Shown here: positions 47,189 to 56,070 of the stretch, piece after piece | Layout of the letters: every line of letters starts with the position of its first letter | Position numbering within the stretch: the stretch's first letter is position 1 | Assembly (NCBI RefSeq): GCF_003259255.1 | Contig: NZ_QGOL01000007.1 | Span: 310,001-374,000, forward strand | DNA from: Algoriphagus litoralis | GTDB lineage: Bacteria > Bacteroidota > Bacteroidia > Cytophagales > Cyclobacteriaceae | Reading direction: 5' to 3' | DNA: 64,000 bases | Translations under genes and position numbers: made by a program | The notes under the pieces: model-generated | Databases searched by the model: none | What the model saw: only the letters and a program-made list of their open reading frames with translations | Told to the model about the DNA's origin: nothing

Positions 47189-48405
47189 AAAAAAAGGACA
47201 TGAGAAGCTGGAAAGGCCTATTTTTAATTGTCTTCGCTTTGAGCGGTTCTTCCACTTTTGCGCAAAACAGTGTCATCATCTCAGGCCAGGATCCCAACAG
47301 AAGGGTCATCACTACGGCAGTTCCATTCCTGAATTTTGCACCGGATTCCAGACATTCGGGAATGGGCGATGTCGGAGTAGCTACTACGCCAGACGCGAAT
47401 TCAGCGCACTGGAATGCCGGTAAGCTGGCTTTTATCAAAGAGGATTTAGGCTTCTCCTTATCCTATTCTCCCTGGCTAGGCAAATTGGTCAATGACATGT
47501 CGCTAAGCTACCTGACAGGATTCAAAAAGATCGACGAGAATTCAGCATTCGCTTTCGATTTGCGCTATTTCAACATGGGTGATATTCAACTCACCGATGG
47601 CTTTGGCAATCCGCTTGGAGAATTTAATCCCCGAGACATCGCCATCGGAGGAACATACTCAAGAAAACTCTCCCAAAATTTAGGATTGGGAATCTCGGCA
47701 AGATTTATCCATTCAAACCTATCCGGAAATATCTCCTCTGCAGGAGGCTCGGAAGCCAGAGCTGGCATTAGTGTGGGTACTGACATTGGACTGTATTATC
47801 GAAAACCAATTTTCGTAGGGGCTAAAGACGGCACTTGGTCTTGGGGCATGGCGATCACCAACATTGGCCCAAAAATCACCTACAACAGTGCGGAGGACTT
47901 GGATTATATCCCCACAAATTTCCGGATCGGAACTGCATACGCGATCAACTTTGACCCTCTCAACTCATTGACTTTCGCACTTGATTTTAATAAGTTGATG
48001 GTACCTACACCTCCCATTTATAAGACCAATGAGGATGGATCCCTTGCAACGGATGAAAACGGAAATCTAATTATTGAACCCGGAAATGGTAAAGACCCAA
48101 ATAGAGCCCTGATTTCTGGCATGTTTGGCTCTTTCGCTGACGCCCCGGATGGATTTTCTGAGGAAATGAGTGAGTTTACTATTTCCTTTGGCGTTGAATA
48201 TCAATATGCGGAGAAGTTCGCCTTGAGGACCGGTTACTTTTATGAAAATCCTGAAAAAGGCGGTAGACGCTATTTCACTATGGGTTTGGGATTTGATATC
48301 AAAAAGATCGGATTTGATTTTTCATACCTCGTTCCACAAGTACAAAATCACCCCTTGGCAGAAACCCTCCGGTTTTCACTGCTTTACACGATTACTAACA
48401 ATTAA
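47185..48405 (+). CDS. porV: T9SS outer-membrane protein PorV (LptO)
   Basis: 406 residues from ATG 47185, which overlaps the porU stop by 4 nt; the upstream frame to 47065 lies inside porU and is rejected. Signal peptide (about 6-25). The rest is a FadL-like 14-strand barrel: FLNFAPDSRHSGMGDVGVATTPDA near 42-65 is the family's N-terminal signature, and the end has RFSLLYTIT. PorV takes cargo from SprA and carries it to PorU, and is the outer-membrane partner of the attachment complex. The order porU-porV is conserved across Bacteroidota T9SS clusters. Downstream M16-like gene starts within its stop codon. Confidence 0.94.
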   Translation: MKKKDMRSWKGLFLIVFALSGSSTFAQNSVIISGQDPNRRVITTAVPFLNFAPDSRHSGMGDVGVATTPDANSAHWNAGKLAFIKEDLGFSLSYSPWLGKLVNDMSLSYLTGFKKIDENSAFAFDLRYFNMGDIQLTDGFGNPLGEFNPRDIAIGGTYSRKLSQNLGLGISARFIHSNLSGNISSAGGSEARAGISVGTDIGLYYRKPIFVGAKDGTWSWGMAITNIGPKITYNSAEDLDYIPTNFRIGTAYAINFDPLNSLTFALDFNKLMVPTPPIYKTNEDGSLATDENGNLIIEPGNGKDPNRALISGMFGSFADAPDGFSEEMSEFTISFGVEYQYAEKFALRTGYFYENPEKGGRRYFTMGLGFDIKKIGFDFSYLVPQVQNHPLAETLRFSLLYTITNN

Positions 48406-49676
48406 TGCTTCTAGATCGGTCAAAAGCGCCTGAATTTATCATTCCGGAGGATTTTGAATTAGCCAGGCCGCAACGGTTTGAATTGAGCGAGGGGCGAAGT
48501 CTTTTTTTTATTCCGACACCTGGCCTGAATGCCGTTAAGTTGGAAGTTTTGGGAAAAGGTCAAAGACATGATCTCCCGCTGCCAAAAACGCTAGTTCCTT
48601 CTTTTACCCTCCAGTTGCTAGCTGAGGGGACGCAGATGCTTTCTGAAAGTCAACTATCCGAGTTCTTTGATTTTCACGCCACGGAGATTCGTCCCAACCT
48701 CACCTATTCTCATGAAGGAATGAGTCTGGTGACTACCAAAAAACATCTATTCGAGGTTTTACCTGTGTTTTGTTCGCTTTTTGATCAGGCTGTTTTCCCA
48801 GAAGAAAGTCTTCAAAAAAAGAAATCGCAACGAAAATTGGGACTCCAGATGGAGCGTGAAAAATCCGCTTCAAGAGCAAGTCAATTGTTCCGAAAAGCGC
48901 TATTTGGGGAGCAGCACCCCTATGGTCAGGAGATTACTGAAGAGCATGTCGATATCATCAGCCGGCAGGATCTCATATACTACTATGAAACCAATCTCCT
49001 CCATGATACTGAGTTCTTTCTATGTGGGGATTTGAATGAAGAATCGATACACCAGCTCATTGTTCTCTTGGAAAATATCCCATCGCGGAAATCAAACCAA
49101 GCGTCTCCTTCAGCCTTGATTCAAATGACTCCCAGCATCCTGGAGGACAGGCCACAGGCATTCCAGAGTAGCATCAGATTGGGTGGATGGTCCATTCCAA
49201 AAAATCACCCTGACTTTCAGGCCTTATCTGTTTTCAACACGATCCTTGGAGGATACTTTGGGTCCAGACTCATAAAAAATATCCGAGAAGACAAGGGGCA
49301 TACTTATGGGATCAGTTCCAGCTTGGCTGAAATCGGTGACAAGTACTATTGGGTAATAGGCGCAGATGTTCAGAAAGCCCACCGGGAGGAAGTTATCTCC
49401 GAGATTTACAAGGAAATCCATTTGCTAGCCACCCATCCCCTTTCGGAGGAAGAAATGGAAGTGGTCAGAAATTACCTGATTGGCCAAATGTTGGGGAGAT
49501 TTAGTTCTTCTTTTGATTTGATTGACCGATTCAGGGCAGTACATCACTCGGGCTTGGATTTTGATTTCTACAGAAAAAAACTCGATTACCTCCGGAAATT
49601 TACAGCTGAGGAAATCCTGGATATCGGTAAAAAATACTTTTCCAAACCACCATTTGTCGAAGTGGTCGTTGGCTGA
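48405..49676 (+). CDS. M16 family peptidase homologue lacking catalytic motif
   Basis: 423 residues, the size of a single M16B subunit. The zinc motif HxxEH is lost: the aligned segment reads SFTLQ (66-70) in PSFTLQLLAEGT, so H, E and H are all absent. The C-terminal half keeps the family's R/Y substrate region (NIREDKGHTYGISSS, about 297-311). In M16B heterodimers such an inactive subunit pairs with an active one, which is not in the window. No signal peptide is apparent, so probably cytoplasmic or it relies on a partner. Its ATG overlaps the porV stop by 1 nt; linked function with T9SS would be an inference from position only. Confidence 0.85.
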   Translation: MLLDRSKAPEFIIPEDFELARPQRFELSEGRSLFFIPTPGLNAVKLEVLGKGQRHDLPLPKTLVPSFTLQLLAEGTQMLSESQLSEFFDFHATEIRPNLTYSHEGMSLVTTKKHLFEVLPVFCSLFDQAVFPEESLQKKKSQRKLGLQMEREKSASRASQLFRKALFGEQHPYGQEITEEHVDIISRQDLIYYYETNLLHDTEFFLCGDLNEESIHQLIVLLENIPSRKSNQASPSALIQMTPSILEDRPQAFQSSIRLGGWSIPKNHPDFQALSVFNTILGGYFGSRLIKNIREDKGHTYGISSSLAEIGDKYYWVIGADVQKAHREEVISEIYKEIHLLATHPLSEEEMEVVRNYLIGQMLGRFSSSFDLIDRFRAVHHSGLDFDFYRKKLDYLRKFTAEEILDIGKKYFSKPPFVEVVVG

Positions 49677-50630
49677 TCAAGTCAGCTGGAGGTAAAGCCA
49701 CGAAATATCCCATGACTTAGTAGCCCAGATTTTATAAAACCAAAATCTGATTCCTTTCATACCCAAGTTCTCCCCAATACCCACCAGTTCTCGCGCAGGT
49801 TCGAAATTTGCAGACCAGAGCGCATGCTTCAATTCGTAAAGCACCCTCTTTTTCAATGCCTTGTTTTCTTCAGGGTAAATGTTCATTCCCTGAATTTTTG
49901 AACAGACCTTGACCGTGCTGGGAAGCATCTTGGAGTGGTAAATTTGGTATTGTCGCGAGGACATAGATTTGGCATGCTTTCGCTTGAGTACACCGATATG
50001 ATCTGAAAAGACAACCGGGTGATTTCTTGCCAATCTAATTTGAATATCGAAATCCTCGTAGAAGAGCGATTCATCATATCCACCTTCCTTTCGCAAAATT
50101 GCTGTATTAAAAACCACCGTCGGAGAGCAGATCAAATTTTTATGTATCAAGGTTTCATAGAGATTGCTTAATTCTATCTCCTCAATCAGGTCTCCCCCAT
50201 TATCTCGCTTGTAGAAGGTTTTTACCTCTCCCCGCTGATCTAAAATATAGGCATCCGAAAAAACGAATGCGGCATACGGTGCCATTCTTAATTCTAAAAT
50301 GGAAGCGTACAGATGGTCTGGATACAGCACATCATCTCCAGATAAATCCACCAAATAGTGACTGTCTACATTAGCCAGAACTTGATTAAAAAGCCGGCAA
50401 TAGGGTTGCATTTCAGTATGATAAATGGTCTCCACCGAGAGTAATCCCGAGGACTTTTCTACCCAATTTTTAATTTTTTCTGCTGTACCGTCAGTACTGC
50501 CATTATCGACGATGATGAGCTTTTTGGCATAATAATCCTGCGCTTTGACACTTTCAAGTGTCTCTTCTATCCACGCCTCGTGGTTGTATGCAATGCATAT
50601 TACGGTGACCAAGTCTGAGGTATCCATCAC
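49677..50630 (-). CDS. Glycosyltransferase family 2 protein
   Basis: 317 residues. GT-A fold: VTVICIAYNHEAWIEETLESV (8-28), DNGSTDGTAEKI, and a SGDD motif (DxD-type metal site, about 95-98). No membrane segment is obvious, so it works on the cytoplasmic face. First position in the direction of transcription is the cupin (51543-51974), then the acyltransferase-like protein, then this gene; overlaps are 4 and 17 nt. It probably adds the modified deoxysugar or a following residue to a surface glycan. Convergent and abutting the M16-like gene, with no terminator between. Confidence 0.92.
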   Translation of the reverse strand: MMDTSDLVTVICIAYNHEAWIEETLESVKAQDYYAKKLIIVDNGSTDGTAEKIKNWVEKSSGLLSVETIYHTEMQPYCRLFNQVLANVDSHYLVDLSGDDVLYPDHLYASILELRMAPYAAFVFSDAYILDQRGEVKTFYKRDNGGDLIEEIELSNLYETLIHKNLICSPTVVFNTAILRKEGGYDESLFYEDFDIQIRLARNHPVVFSDHIGVLKRKHAKSMSSRQYQIYHSKMLPSTVKVCSKIQGMNIYPEENKALKKRVLYELKHALWSANFEPARELVGIGENLGMKGIRFWFYKIWATKSWDISWLYLQLT

Positions 50631-51559
50631 TTAAGCTTCAAAGTCCAATTGACTTTATTGCTAATATCGTTGGAAAAACGGGATTTAAAGAATATCAAGC
50701 TATGATTAGCACCCGTGTCAGAATCTGACGATCCCAAATCGATAAAATTGAGTTTTTGATCCGCTGCCAAATTAAAAAGTTGAAATAGACACATTTCGCC
50801 AAGATTTTTAATTGGGGATTTTGGCTTGGTGGCAGCAAGATAATAATACATTCCATCAGGGACCAATTTCACCCCGAGTGTATGAGCCTGTGCCTTTCCA
50901 TCCTTAAGAATACTAATCAGAAAATACCGCTCCGGAAATTCAGAGACCTGAGAAATCAATCTTGATTCATCAAAAAGGATGTCATATCCTCGGGATTGAT
51001 TCCAGATTTTGATCTCCTGAAGGAATCCGAAATTTTGGATTGGTCCACTTTGAATTTTCAAACCCAGATCTTTGGTTTTGGTCAAGTACTTGGTGTTTTC
51101 TCTTTGAACCAGCTTTTTGATTTTCTTTTTACCCATAAAAAACTGATGGCTTACCATGGATTCCTGTTGGAAACCTGCTTTGAAAAGCAGGTAATTGATC
51201 AAATCCAAGTTTTGCTCATACGGTCTGGGAGGTTGGATAATTTTTACAAAAGGAATTCCCCGATGGGAAAGATCTTCCAAAACAGCCCGAATAAAACCTT
51301 CCAAAGCTGAAGAAGAAAGGCTATCCTCAATCCAAATGCCCCCAAATGGCGACTGAGGTAAAGATACAGCTTCAGTACCTTTTGCGATGGCAAAAGTTAT
51401 CGAAGCCTTGGTTTTCTCTTTTTTCACCCATCGGAAATCCAGCTGCTCTGTAAATCCTACCGTTGTGCAATTCCTTAGAAAATAGGGGCTTTTTTCTCCA
51501 AAAGAAGAAACCACAATCAAATCGTAGGCTTCTGCAGTTTCTTTAGAGTGCGCTTCCAA
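50627..51559 (-). CDS. Acyltransferase-like protein (GNAT/FemAB-related)
   Basis: 310 residues. I do not recognise it with certainty. A central segment KKLVQRENTKYLTKTKD (about 145-160), then NQSRGYDILF and later GVKLVPDGMYYYLAATKP and LIDLGSSDSDTGAN resemble FemAB/GNAT-superfamily proteins that transfer an acyl or aminoacyl group. Two weakly repeated GNAT-like halves would fit FemAB. Context (FdtA-like cupin upstream, overlapping by 17 nt, GT2 downstream by 4 nt) suggests N-acylation of an amino sugar, by analogy with FdtC, but this is inference. Confidence 0.7.
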   Translation of the reverse strand: MEAHSKETAEAYDLIVVSSFGEKSPYFLRNCTTVGFTEQLDFRWVKKEKTKASITFAIAKGTEAVSLPQSPFGGIWIEDSLSSSALEGFIRAVLEDLSHRGIPFVKIIQPPRPYEQNLDLINYLLFKAGFQQESMVSHQFFMGKKKIKKLVQRENTKYLTKTKDLGLKIQSGPIQNFGFLQEIKIWNQSRGYDILFDESRLISQVSEFPERYFLISILKDGKAQAHTLGVKLVPDGMYYYLAATKPKSPIKNLGEMCLFQLFNLAADQKLNFIDLGSSDSDTGANHSLIFFKSRFSNDISNKVNWTLKLK

Positions 51560-51974
51560 AATATTTTTTATCTCTGATGAAATCTTCCTCGGAATAAGGC
51601 AAATCGCCTAAACCTAACAGAACTGCGTCTCCTGAAAAATATATTTCCAACCAATTCAATGGCGGGACATACAGCCCAATTCCAGACTGCGTCAGATGAA
51701 AGCTTAGGGTTTGACCGTCTTTGCCCCACACGTTGACATCAAGCTCACCTGCGACCGCTATCAACACTTGGGATTCTTGCCAGTGGGCGTGATTGCCTCT
51801 GGATTCTCCCTCTTTCACCCCAGTGATCCAAAAACAACGCTGGATTCCCTGAGGAAAAAGGGAGGCATTTTCCCAAAAGTGTACCGATCCACTGGAATTG
51901 GACTGACCAGGAATCTCAATTAATCTTGGCTTTTGATAGGCGAGACTTTTGTTGTTGATATCCGTATTTGGCAT
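51543..51974 (-). CDS. FdtA/WxcM-like dTDP-sugar 3,4-ketoisomerase (cupin)
   Basis: 143 residues, typical of FdtA/QdtA. The cupin core contains RGNHAHWQESQVLIAVAGE (about 60-78) with the family's RG.HAH.....Q signature; the two histidines in HAH are the catalytic residues in FdtA. FdtA converts dTDP-4-keto-6-deoxyglucose to the 3-keto form, which DegT-family aminotransferases (one is at 8466-9557) then aminate. First gene of a three-gene glycan operon; it overlaps the acyltransferase-like gene by 17 nt. Confidence 0.88.
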   Translation of the reverse strand: MPNTDINNKSLAYQKPRLIEIPGQSNSSGSVHFWENASLFPQGIQRCFWITGVKEGESRGNHAHWQESQVLIAVAGELDVNVWGKDGQTLSFHLTQSGIGLYVPPLNWLEIYFSGDAVLLGLGDLPYSEEDFIRDKKYFGSAL

Positions 51975-52139
51975 AGCTAAAAATAAGACAAATGCAGTGA
52001 ATGGGTCGTTAGCTTACGGTTAATTTTCTAATTTCATGTGTTTAAAATTGAATTTAATTGGCCTGATGAATGCCTAAGACTATCATCACCTAATGTAAGG
52101 CCCACTCAGGACCATTTCATTGCATCATTTCCTCAAATT

Positions 52140-52769
52140 TTGATAAATCTACCCAGTGAAAAGCCCGCTTATCATGATTCGTACCTCACCGTGTCTGGGA
52201 TAAGTGAAGGGGTGTACAAAGATCGTGGCAGCAAGTTCCATTACTTCTGTTATCCCGTAAGTTCGGAGGAAGAAATAAAGACAGTACTAGGGTCGCTTCG
52301 AAAAACTTTCTTTGATGCCTCACATCACTGCTTTGCATGGGTGCTAGGAAAAGAGGGATTGACTTTCCGTGCCAATGACGACGGAGAACCCAATCACAGT
52401 GCCGGAGATCCGATTTTGGGTCAAATCCGATCCCATCAGCTTACCAATGTTTTGATCGTGGTAGTACGGTATTTTGGTGGCACCAAGCTCGGCGTTAGCG
52501 GCTTGATCCAAGCTTACAAGACCTCAGCTGCCATGGCCATTGAAGAAAATGAGATCGTGGAAGAATGGGTGATGGTAAAACTTGCCCTTCAGTTCCCCTA
52601 TCCTGCTATGAATGCAGTAATGAAAGTAGTCAAGTCCCAAAATCTTGTAATCATAGCTCAGGAGATGAATTTGGATTGTAACATTACCCTATCAGTCAGG
52701 CAAGGATTGGCCGAACAAGTCTTGGAAAAACTTGGAGAAATCGAAGCCGTATCGATCAGGATCGATTAA
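52140..52769 (+). CDS. IMPACT/YigZ family protein
   Basis: 209 residues from TTG 52140, which matches the family's usual length of about 205. The in-frame GTG at 52038 would add 34 residues without family resemblance. Conserved segments: SEGVYKDRGSKFHYFCYPV, NDDGEPNHSAGDPILGQI and VVRYFGGTKLGVSGLIQAYK. The second half is the DUF1949 domain. YigZ proteins bind ribosome-related or nucleic-acid partners, but the molecular role is not well known. Convergent with the exonuclease gene, with a 14-nt overlap of the coding 3' ends. Confidence 0.88.
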   Translation: MINLPSEKPAYHDSYLTVSGISEGVYKDRGSKFHYFCYPVSSEEEIKTVLGSLRKTFFDASHHCFAWVLGKEGLTFRANDDGEPNHSAGDPILGQIRSHQLTNVLIVVVRYFGGTKLGVSGLIQAYKTSAAMAIEENEIVEEWVMVKLALQFPYPAMNAVMKVVKSQNLVIIAQEMNLDCNITLSVRQGLAEQVLEKLGEIEAVSIRID

Positions 52770-53361
52770 ACAGCTCATCCAGAAATCCTTCTTCGCGTAG
52801 TACGTTGAAAATTTTAAGACAGGCCCAAGCATCCGTTGCAGCATAGCGCTGCTGTTTTTCGGTGAGCACCTCTGTTTCCCAATTGGAGACTTGCTCCGAT
52901 TTGGAAATCCTGATTTTCAGGACCATTCCGCTCAAGTTCCTCACGCCTACATTTTGAAAACCAACCTTTTTCAATTCATCATTTAAATCGAAAAAAGATT
53001 GTGGATAAAAGCTGTCTGTAAGCTTCCCGAGCCCTTTCAGGTCATCATGGACTGCAGCTCCGATTTTGACTAGGTTTTCTTTTTCCAAGAGATTTCTAAG
53101 GGATTCCGGGAATCCGATTTTATTCAATCGGAAAAGAAATGCCTGCTCGGTCGTGGACAATTGAAGGAGGGAGACATGATTGAACTGTCCCTTTTTAAAC
53201 GAAGGTTTGGTCTCCGTGTCAAAACCGATGATCCGCTGATCTTCCAGAAAATCCACCGCCTCCTCTACTAGATCGGGTTGATCGATCATAAAGATATCTC
53301 CTTCAAATTGCCCCAGTGGCAATTCATTTACTTCTTCTTTGCTAATACTATAAGGAATCAT
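52756..53361 (-). CDS. DEDDy 3'-5' exonuclease (RNase D-like)
   Basis: 201 residues, a single exonuclease domain without the HRDC domains of RNase D. The four acidic residues and the tyrosine are present: D48 and E50 (GFDTE), D106 (VHDD), Y173 and D177 (YAATDA). It should remove nucleotides from the 3' end of RNA or DNA with two metal ions. It overlaps the antiporter gene upstream by 4 nt (ATGA) and the yigZ 3' end by 14 nt. Confidence 0.93.
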   Translation of the reverse strand: MIPYSISKEEVNELPLGQFEGDIFMIDQPDLVEEAVDFLEDQRIIGFDTETKPSFKKGQFNHVSLLQLSTTEQAFLFRLNKIGFPESLRNLLEKENLVKIGAAVHDDLKGLGKLTDSFYPQSFFDLNDELKKVGFQNVGVRNLSGMVLKIRISKSEQVSNWETEVLTEKQQRYAATDAWACLKIFNVLREEGFLDELFNRS

Positions 53362-54815
53362 ACCAACTCTTCTTCCGGCTCATAATAATGGATTCCGATT
53401 TTCAAATAACCATATAAAATGGTCATAAACGGACTGATAATATTAAAAAAACAATAGGGAGCATATGCCAAAGTGGCTACACCAAGCACAGACGCCTGAG
53501 TTGCTCCACAGGTATTCCAAGGGACAAGTACTGAAGTCACGGTGGCAGAATCCTCCAAAGTTCGGCTGAGGTTTTCAGGCTTGAGCCCGCGCTTCTTGTA
53601 GACATCTGCATACATTCGACCAGGGACCAAGATCGCCAAATATTGATCCGAAGTCGTCACATTGAAAAATACACAGGTCGCAGCAGTCGAGGCTATTAGC
53701 GAGCCTACAGAATGAACCTTTTTGATGATTGCCTCTGCGAGCACCCGGAGCATGCCGCTTTCTTCCATAATCCCTCCAAAAACCATCGCACAGACAATCA
53801 GCCAGATAGTATTGAGCATTCCAGCCATCCCTCCTGTCACCAAAAGTTCGTTTACGATCGCATTTTCCGTAACAATGGCGATTTCACCATAGAGTGCCAT
53901 CATTACCGATTTGAACCCCAGGTACGCATAAGATCCAGTGTCATTTGTAATTCTGGTCACAATCTCCGGCTGGAAAACCAAAGCGAAAACTCCCCCAAGA
54001 AGCGCTCCCGCAAGCAATGCAGGAATCGCGGGGACTTTTTTCACAATCATCCCCAAGACTGCAAGCGGTACTATGAATAGCCAGCCTGAGATATTGAAAT
54101 TGGCTGAAATCGTATCCGAAATCGCTTTGACATCATCCACACTTCCAGCCGTCTCATAATTCAACCCAATCACCACAAAAAGGATCAACGTAATCGTGAT
54201 GGACGGCACTGTTGTTTTGGCCATATAGCGGATATGGGTGAACAGGTCCGTTCCGGCCATAGCAGGCGCCAAATTCGTCGTATCGCTTAGCGGTGACATT
54301 TTATCTCCAAAATAAGCTCCTGAAATGATCGCTCCGGCAATGATTCCCTCGTCAAAACCCAGAGCTTTACCGATGCCAAGTAGCGCGACTCCTACTGTCG
54401 CCACAGTAGTCCAGCTACTGCCTGTAGCCACAGACACTACCGCACTGATGACACAAGCCGCTACCAAAAAAATCTCTGGACTCAGAATTTTCAATCCATA
54501 ATAAATCATGGCTGGTACGATTCCACTAAGCAGCCAGGTACCGGCCAAAGATCCGATCAGAAATAAAATCAAAATCGCGCTCATCGAAGAGCTGATGCTC
54601 TTGACAATACCATCCTGAAGTGTTTCCCAGTGTATTTTCAGACGAAAAACTGCAATAGATGCTGCCACCACAGAGGACAATACCAAAACCAGCTGATTGG
54701 ACCCTGACAAACTATCTGTCCCAAAAATCTGAATGTTAATAATCAAAAGGACAATTAAAAATAAAATCGGAATCAGGGCATCAATGATACTTGGAGCTTT
54801 CTGAGAAATTTTCAT
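53358..54815 (-). CDS. Na+/H+ antiporter, NhaC family
   Basis: 485 residues with about 11 to 13 membrane segments. NhaC-family segments are visible, such as VATGSSWTTVATVGVALLG (about 138-156), IISGAYFGDKMSPLSDTTN (about 172-190) and VPWNTCGATQASVLG near the C-terminus. It exchanges sodium for protons (or related malate-lactate exchange in some relatives) across the inner membrane. Overlaps the exonuclease gene by 4 nt. The upstream neighbour on the same strand, the FAD oxidoreductase, ends 50 bp before. Confidence 0.92.
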   Translation of the reverse strand: MKISQKAPSIIDALIPILFLIVLLIINIQIFGTDSLSGSNQLVLVLSSVVAASIAVFRLKIHWETLQDGIVKSISSSMSAILILFLIGSLAGTWLLSGIVPAMIYYGLKILSPEIFLVAACVISAVVSVATGSSWTTVATVGVALLGIGKALGFDEGIIAGAIISGAYFGDKMSPLSDTTNLAPAMAGTDLFTHIRYMAKTTVPSITITLILFVVIGLNYETAGSVDDVKAISDTISANFNISGWLFIVPLAVLGMIVKKVPAIPALLAGALLGGVFALVFQPEIVTRITNDTGSYAYLGFKSVMMALYGEIAIVTENAIVNELLVTGGMAGMLNTIWLIVCAMVFGGIMEESGMLRVLAEAIIKKVHSVGSLIASTAATCVFFNVTTSDQYLAILVPGRMYADVYKKRGLKPENLSRTLEDSATVTSVLVPWNTCGATQASVLGVATLAYAPYCFFNIISPFMTILYGYLKIGIHYYEPEEELV

Positions 54816-54865
54816 TCAGTTATACCGGTGGTTTGGGAGCTTTGAATCTAAGGAAAAAAAATCAA

Positions 54866-55993
54866 TTACATTTTTGAAAGTAGTTGGGAGAGCTCTTTAC
54901 CCACTTGCCAACCTATGGCCACGCCCATACCGCCAAGTCGAACTGCGACTGCCGTCTTTTCGCCGATAGGCTGAATCAAAGGGCTTTTTTTAGGACCAAA
55001 AGCCATAATTCCTGTCCACTCCATTTCCCATTCAATACTTTTGCCAGGCAAAATTACTTCCGCAGCCAGGCTTTTTAAATGCGCTCTTATTTCAGGATTT
55101 ATTTCAAAATCAAGAGATTTTTCTTTTTCAAAATCTTTGTTTCTGGCTCCGCCGAGCAGCAATCTACCGTCTACCTTTCGAAAGTAAACGTACCCCTTAT
55201 CCAAATGGAAAGAACCTTTCCAAGGAATTTTTTCTGTCAAGGGTTTGCTTAAAAGTACCAAACCACGGCCGGGCTCCAGCGCTGACTCAGGCCAGAGTTT
55301 TTTGGAAAAGGCATTGGTACAAATGGCCACCTTCTTTCCTTTAAATTCATATACTTTGTTTTTGCCTGAATTTTCTGCCAAAACAATTCCCTCGTCTTTT
55401 TGAACTTCCACTACGGCAACTCCGGTGAGAATCTTTATGCCCATTTCCGAAGCCATATTCCAAAGCGCTCCTAAATATGCCCCAGGATCCAGTTCTCCCT
55501 CAAAGTGATTTTCCACGACCACTTTCACCCGATCGGAGAAGCCCATTTTTTCCGGTTTCTTCACTAGCGTGAAAACCTCCTTTTTGAAGATCTTCTTGAG
55601 CATTTTGTTTACCTCTCCCAGTTGATCGACTGCGGATAGATTTTCCTCCTCGAGCAATTCAAATCCATGGGTATGCTGGTAACGAAGCGTGGCATCTCCA
55701 AAATTCTTCCGAATCTGCTGCAGCCCTTTGTATCTCCGCTCAACTAAAGCTGTGACTTCATCAGGAGTCATTTTCCAAAAATCATCCAATATTTCCGTCA
55801 AGCTTCCAAAACAGGCAAATCCTGCATTCTTGGTACTAGCTCCCGTCGGGAAAATCCCTTTTTCCAAAACCAGCACATTCGATTTGGGATTTTTGCGTTT
55901 AAAATTTATTGCTGTAGAAAGTCCGGTAAATCCCGATCCGATCACAATCAAGTCATAGCTAAAGAAATTTTTTTGCTCCCAATAACTAAACAT
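54866..55993 (-). CDS. FAD-dependent oxidoreductase (DAO family)
   Basis: 375 residues. FAD motif GSGFTGLSTAINFKRK near 18-33 and VLVLEKGIFPTGASTKNAGF, the DAO signature for FAD contact. The C-terminal part has GRLLLGGARNKDFEKEK and WEMEWTGIMAFG, then VRLGGMGVAIGWQVG. Glycine or sarcosine oxidase-like proteins of this kind oxidise secondary amines; the substrate is unknown. It is a second, clearly different DAO enzyme in this window (the other is at 41496-42542). Divergent from the Mpo1-like gene with 77 bp between. Confidence 0.85.
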   Translation of the reverse strand: MFSYWEQKNFFSYDLIVIGSGFTGLSTAINFKRKNPKSNVLVLEKGIFPTGASTKNAGFACFGSLTEILDDFWKMTPDEVTALVERRYKGLQQIRKNFGDATLRYQHTHGFELLEEENLSAVDQLGEVNKMLKKIFKKEVFTLVKKPEKMGFSDRVKVVVENHFEGELDPGAYLGALWNMASEMGIKILTGVAVVEVQKDEGIVLAENSGKNKVYEFKGKKVAICTNAFSKKLWPESALEPGRGLVLLSKPLTEKIPWKGSFHLDKGYVYFRKVDGRLLLGGARNKDFEKEKSLDFEINPEIRAHLKSLAAEVILPGKSIEWEMEWTGIMAFGPKKSPLIQPIGEKTAVAVRLGGMGVAIGWQVGKELSQLLSKM

Positions 55994-56070
55994 GTTTCAG
56001 AAAATTGTTTAAATTTTTAAAATGAGTTCCCTATTTTGAATCGAAACTACCTTAATATAACCCAAAAGCC

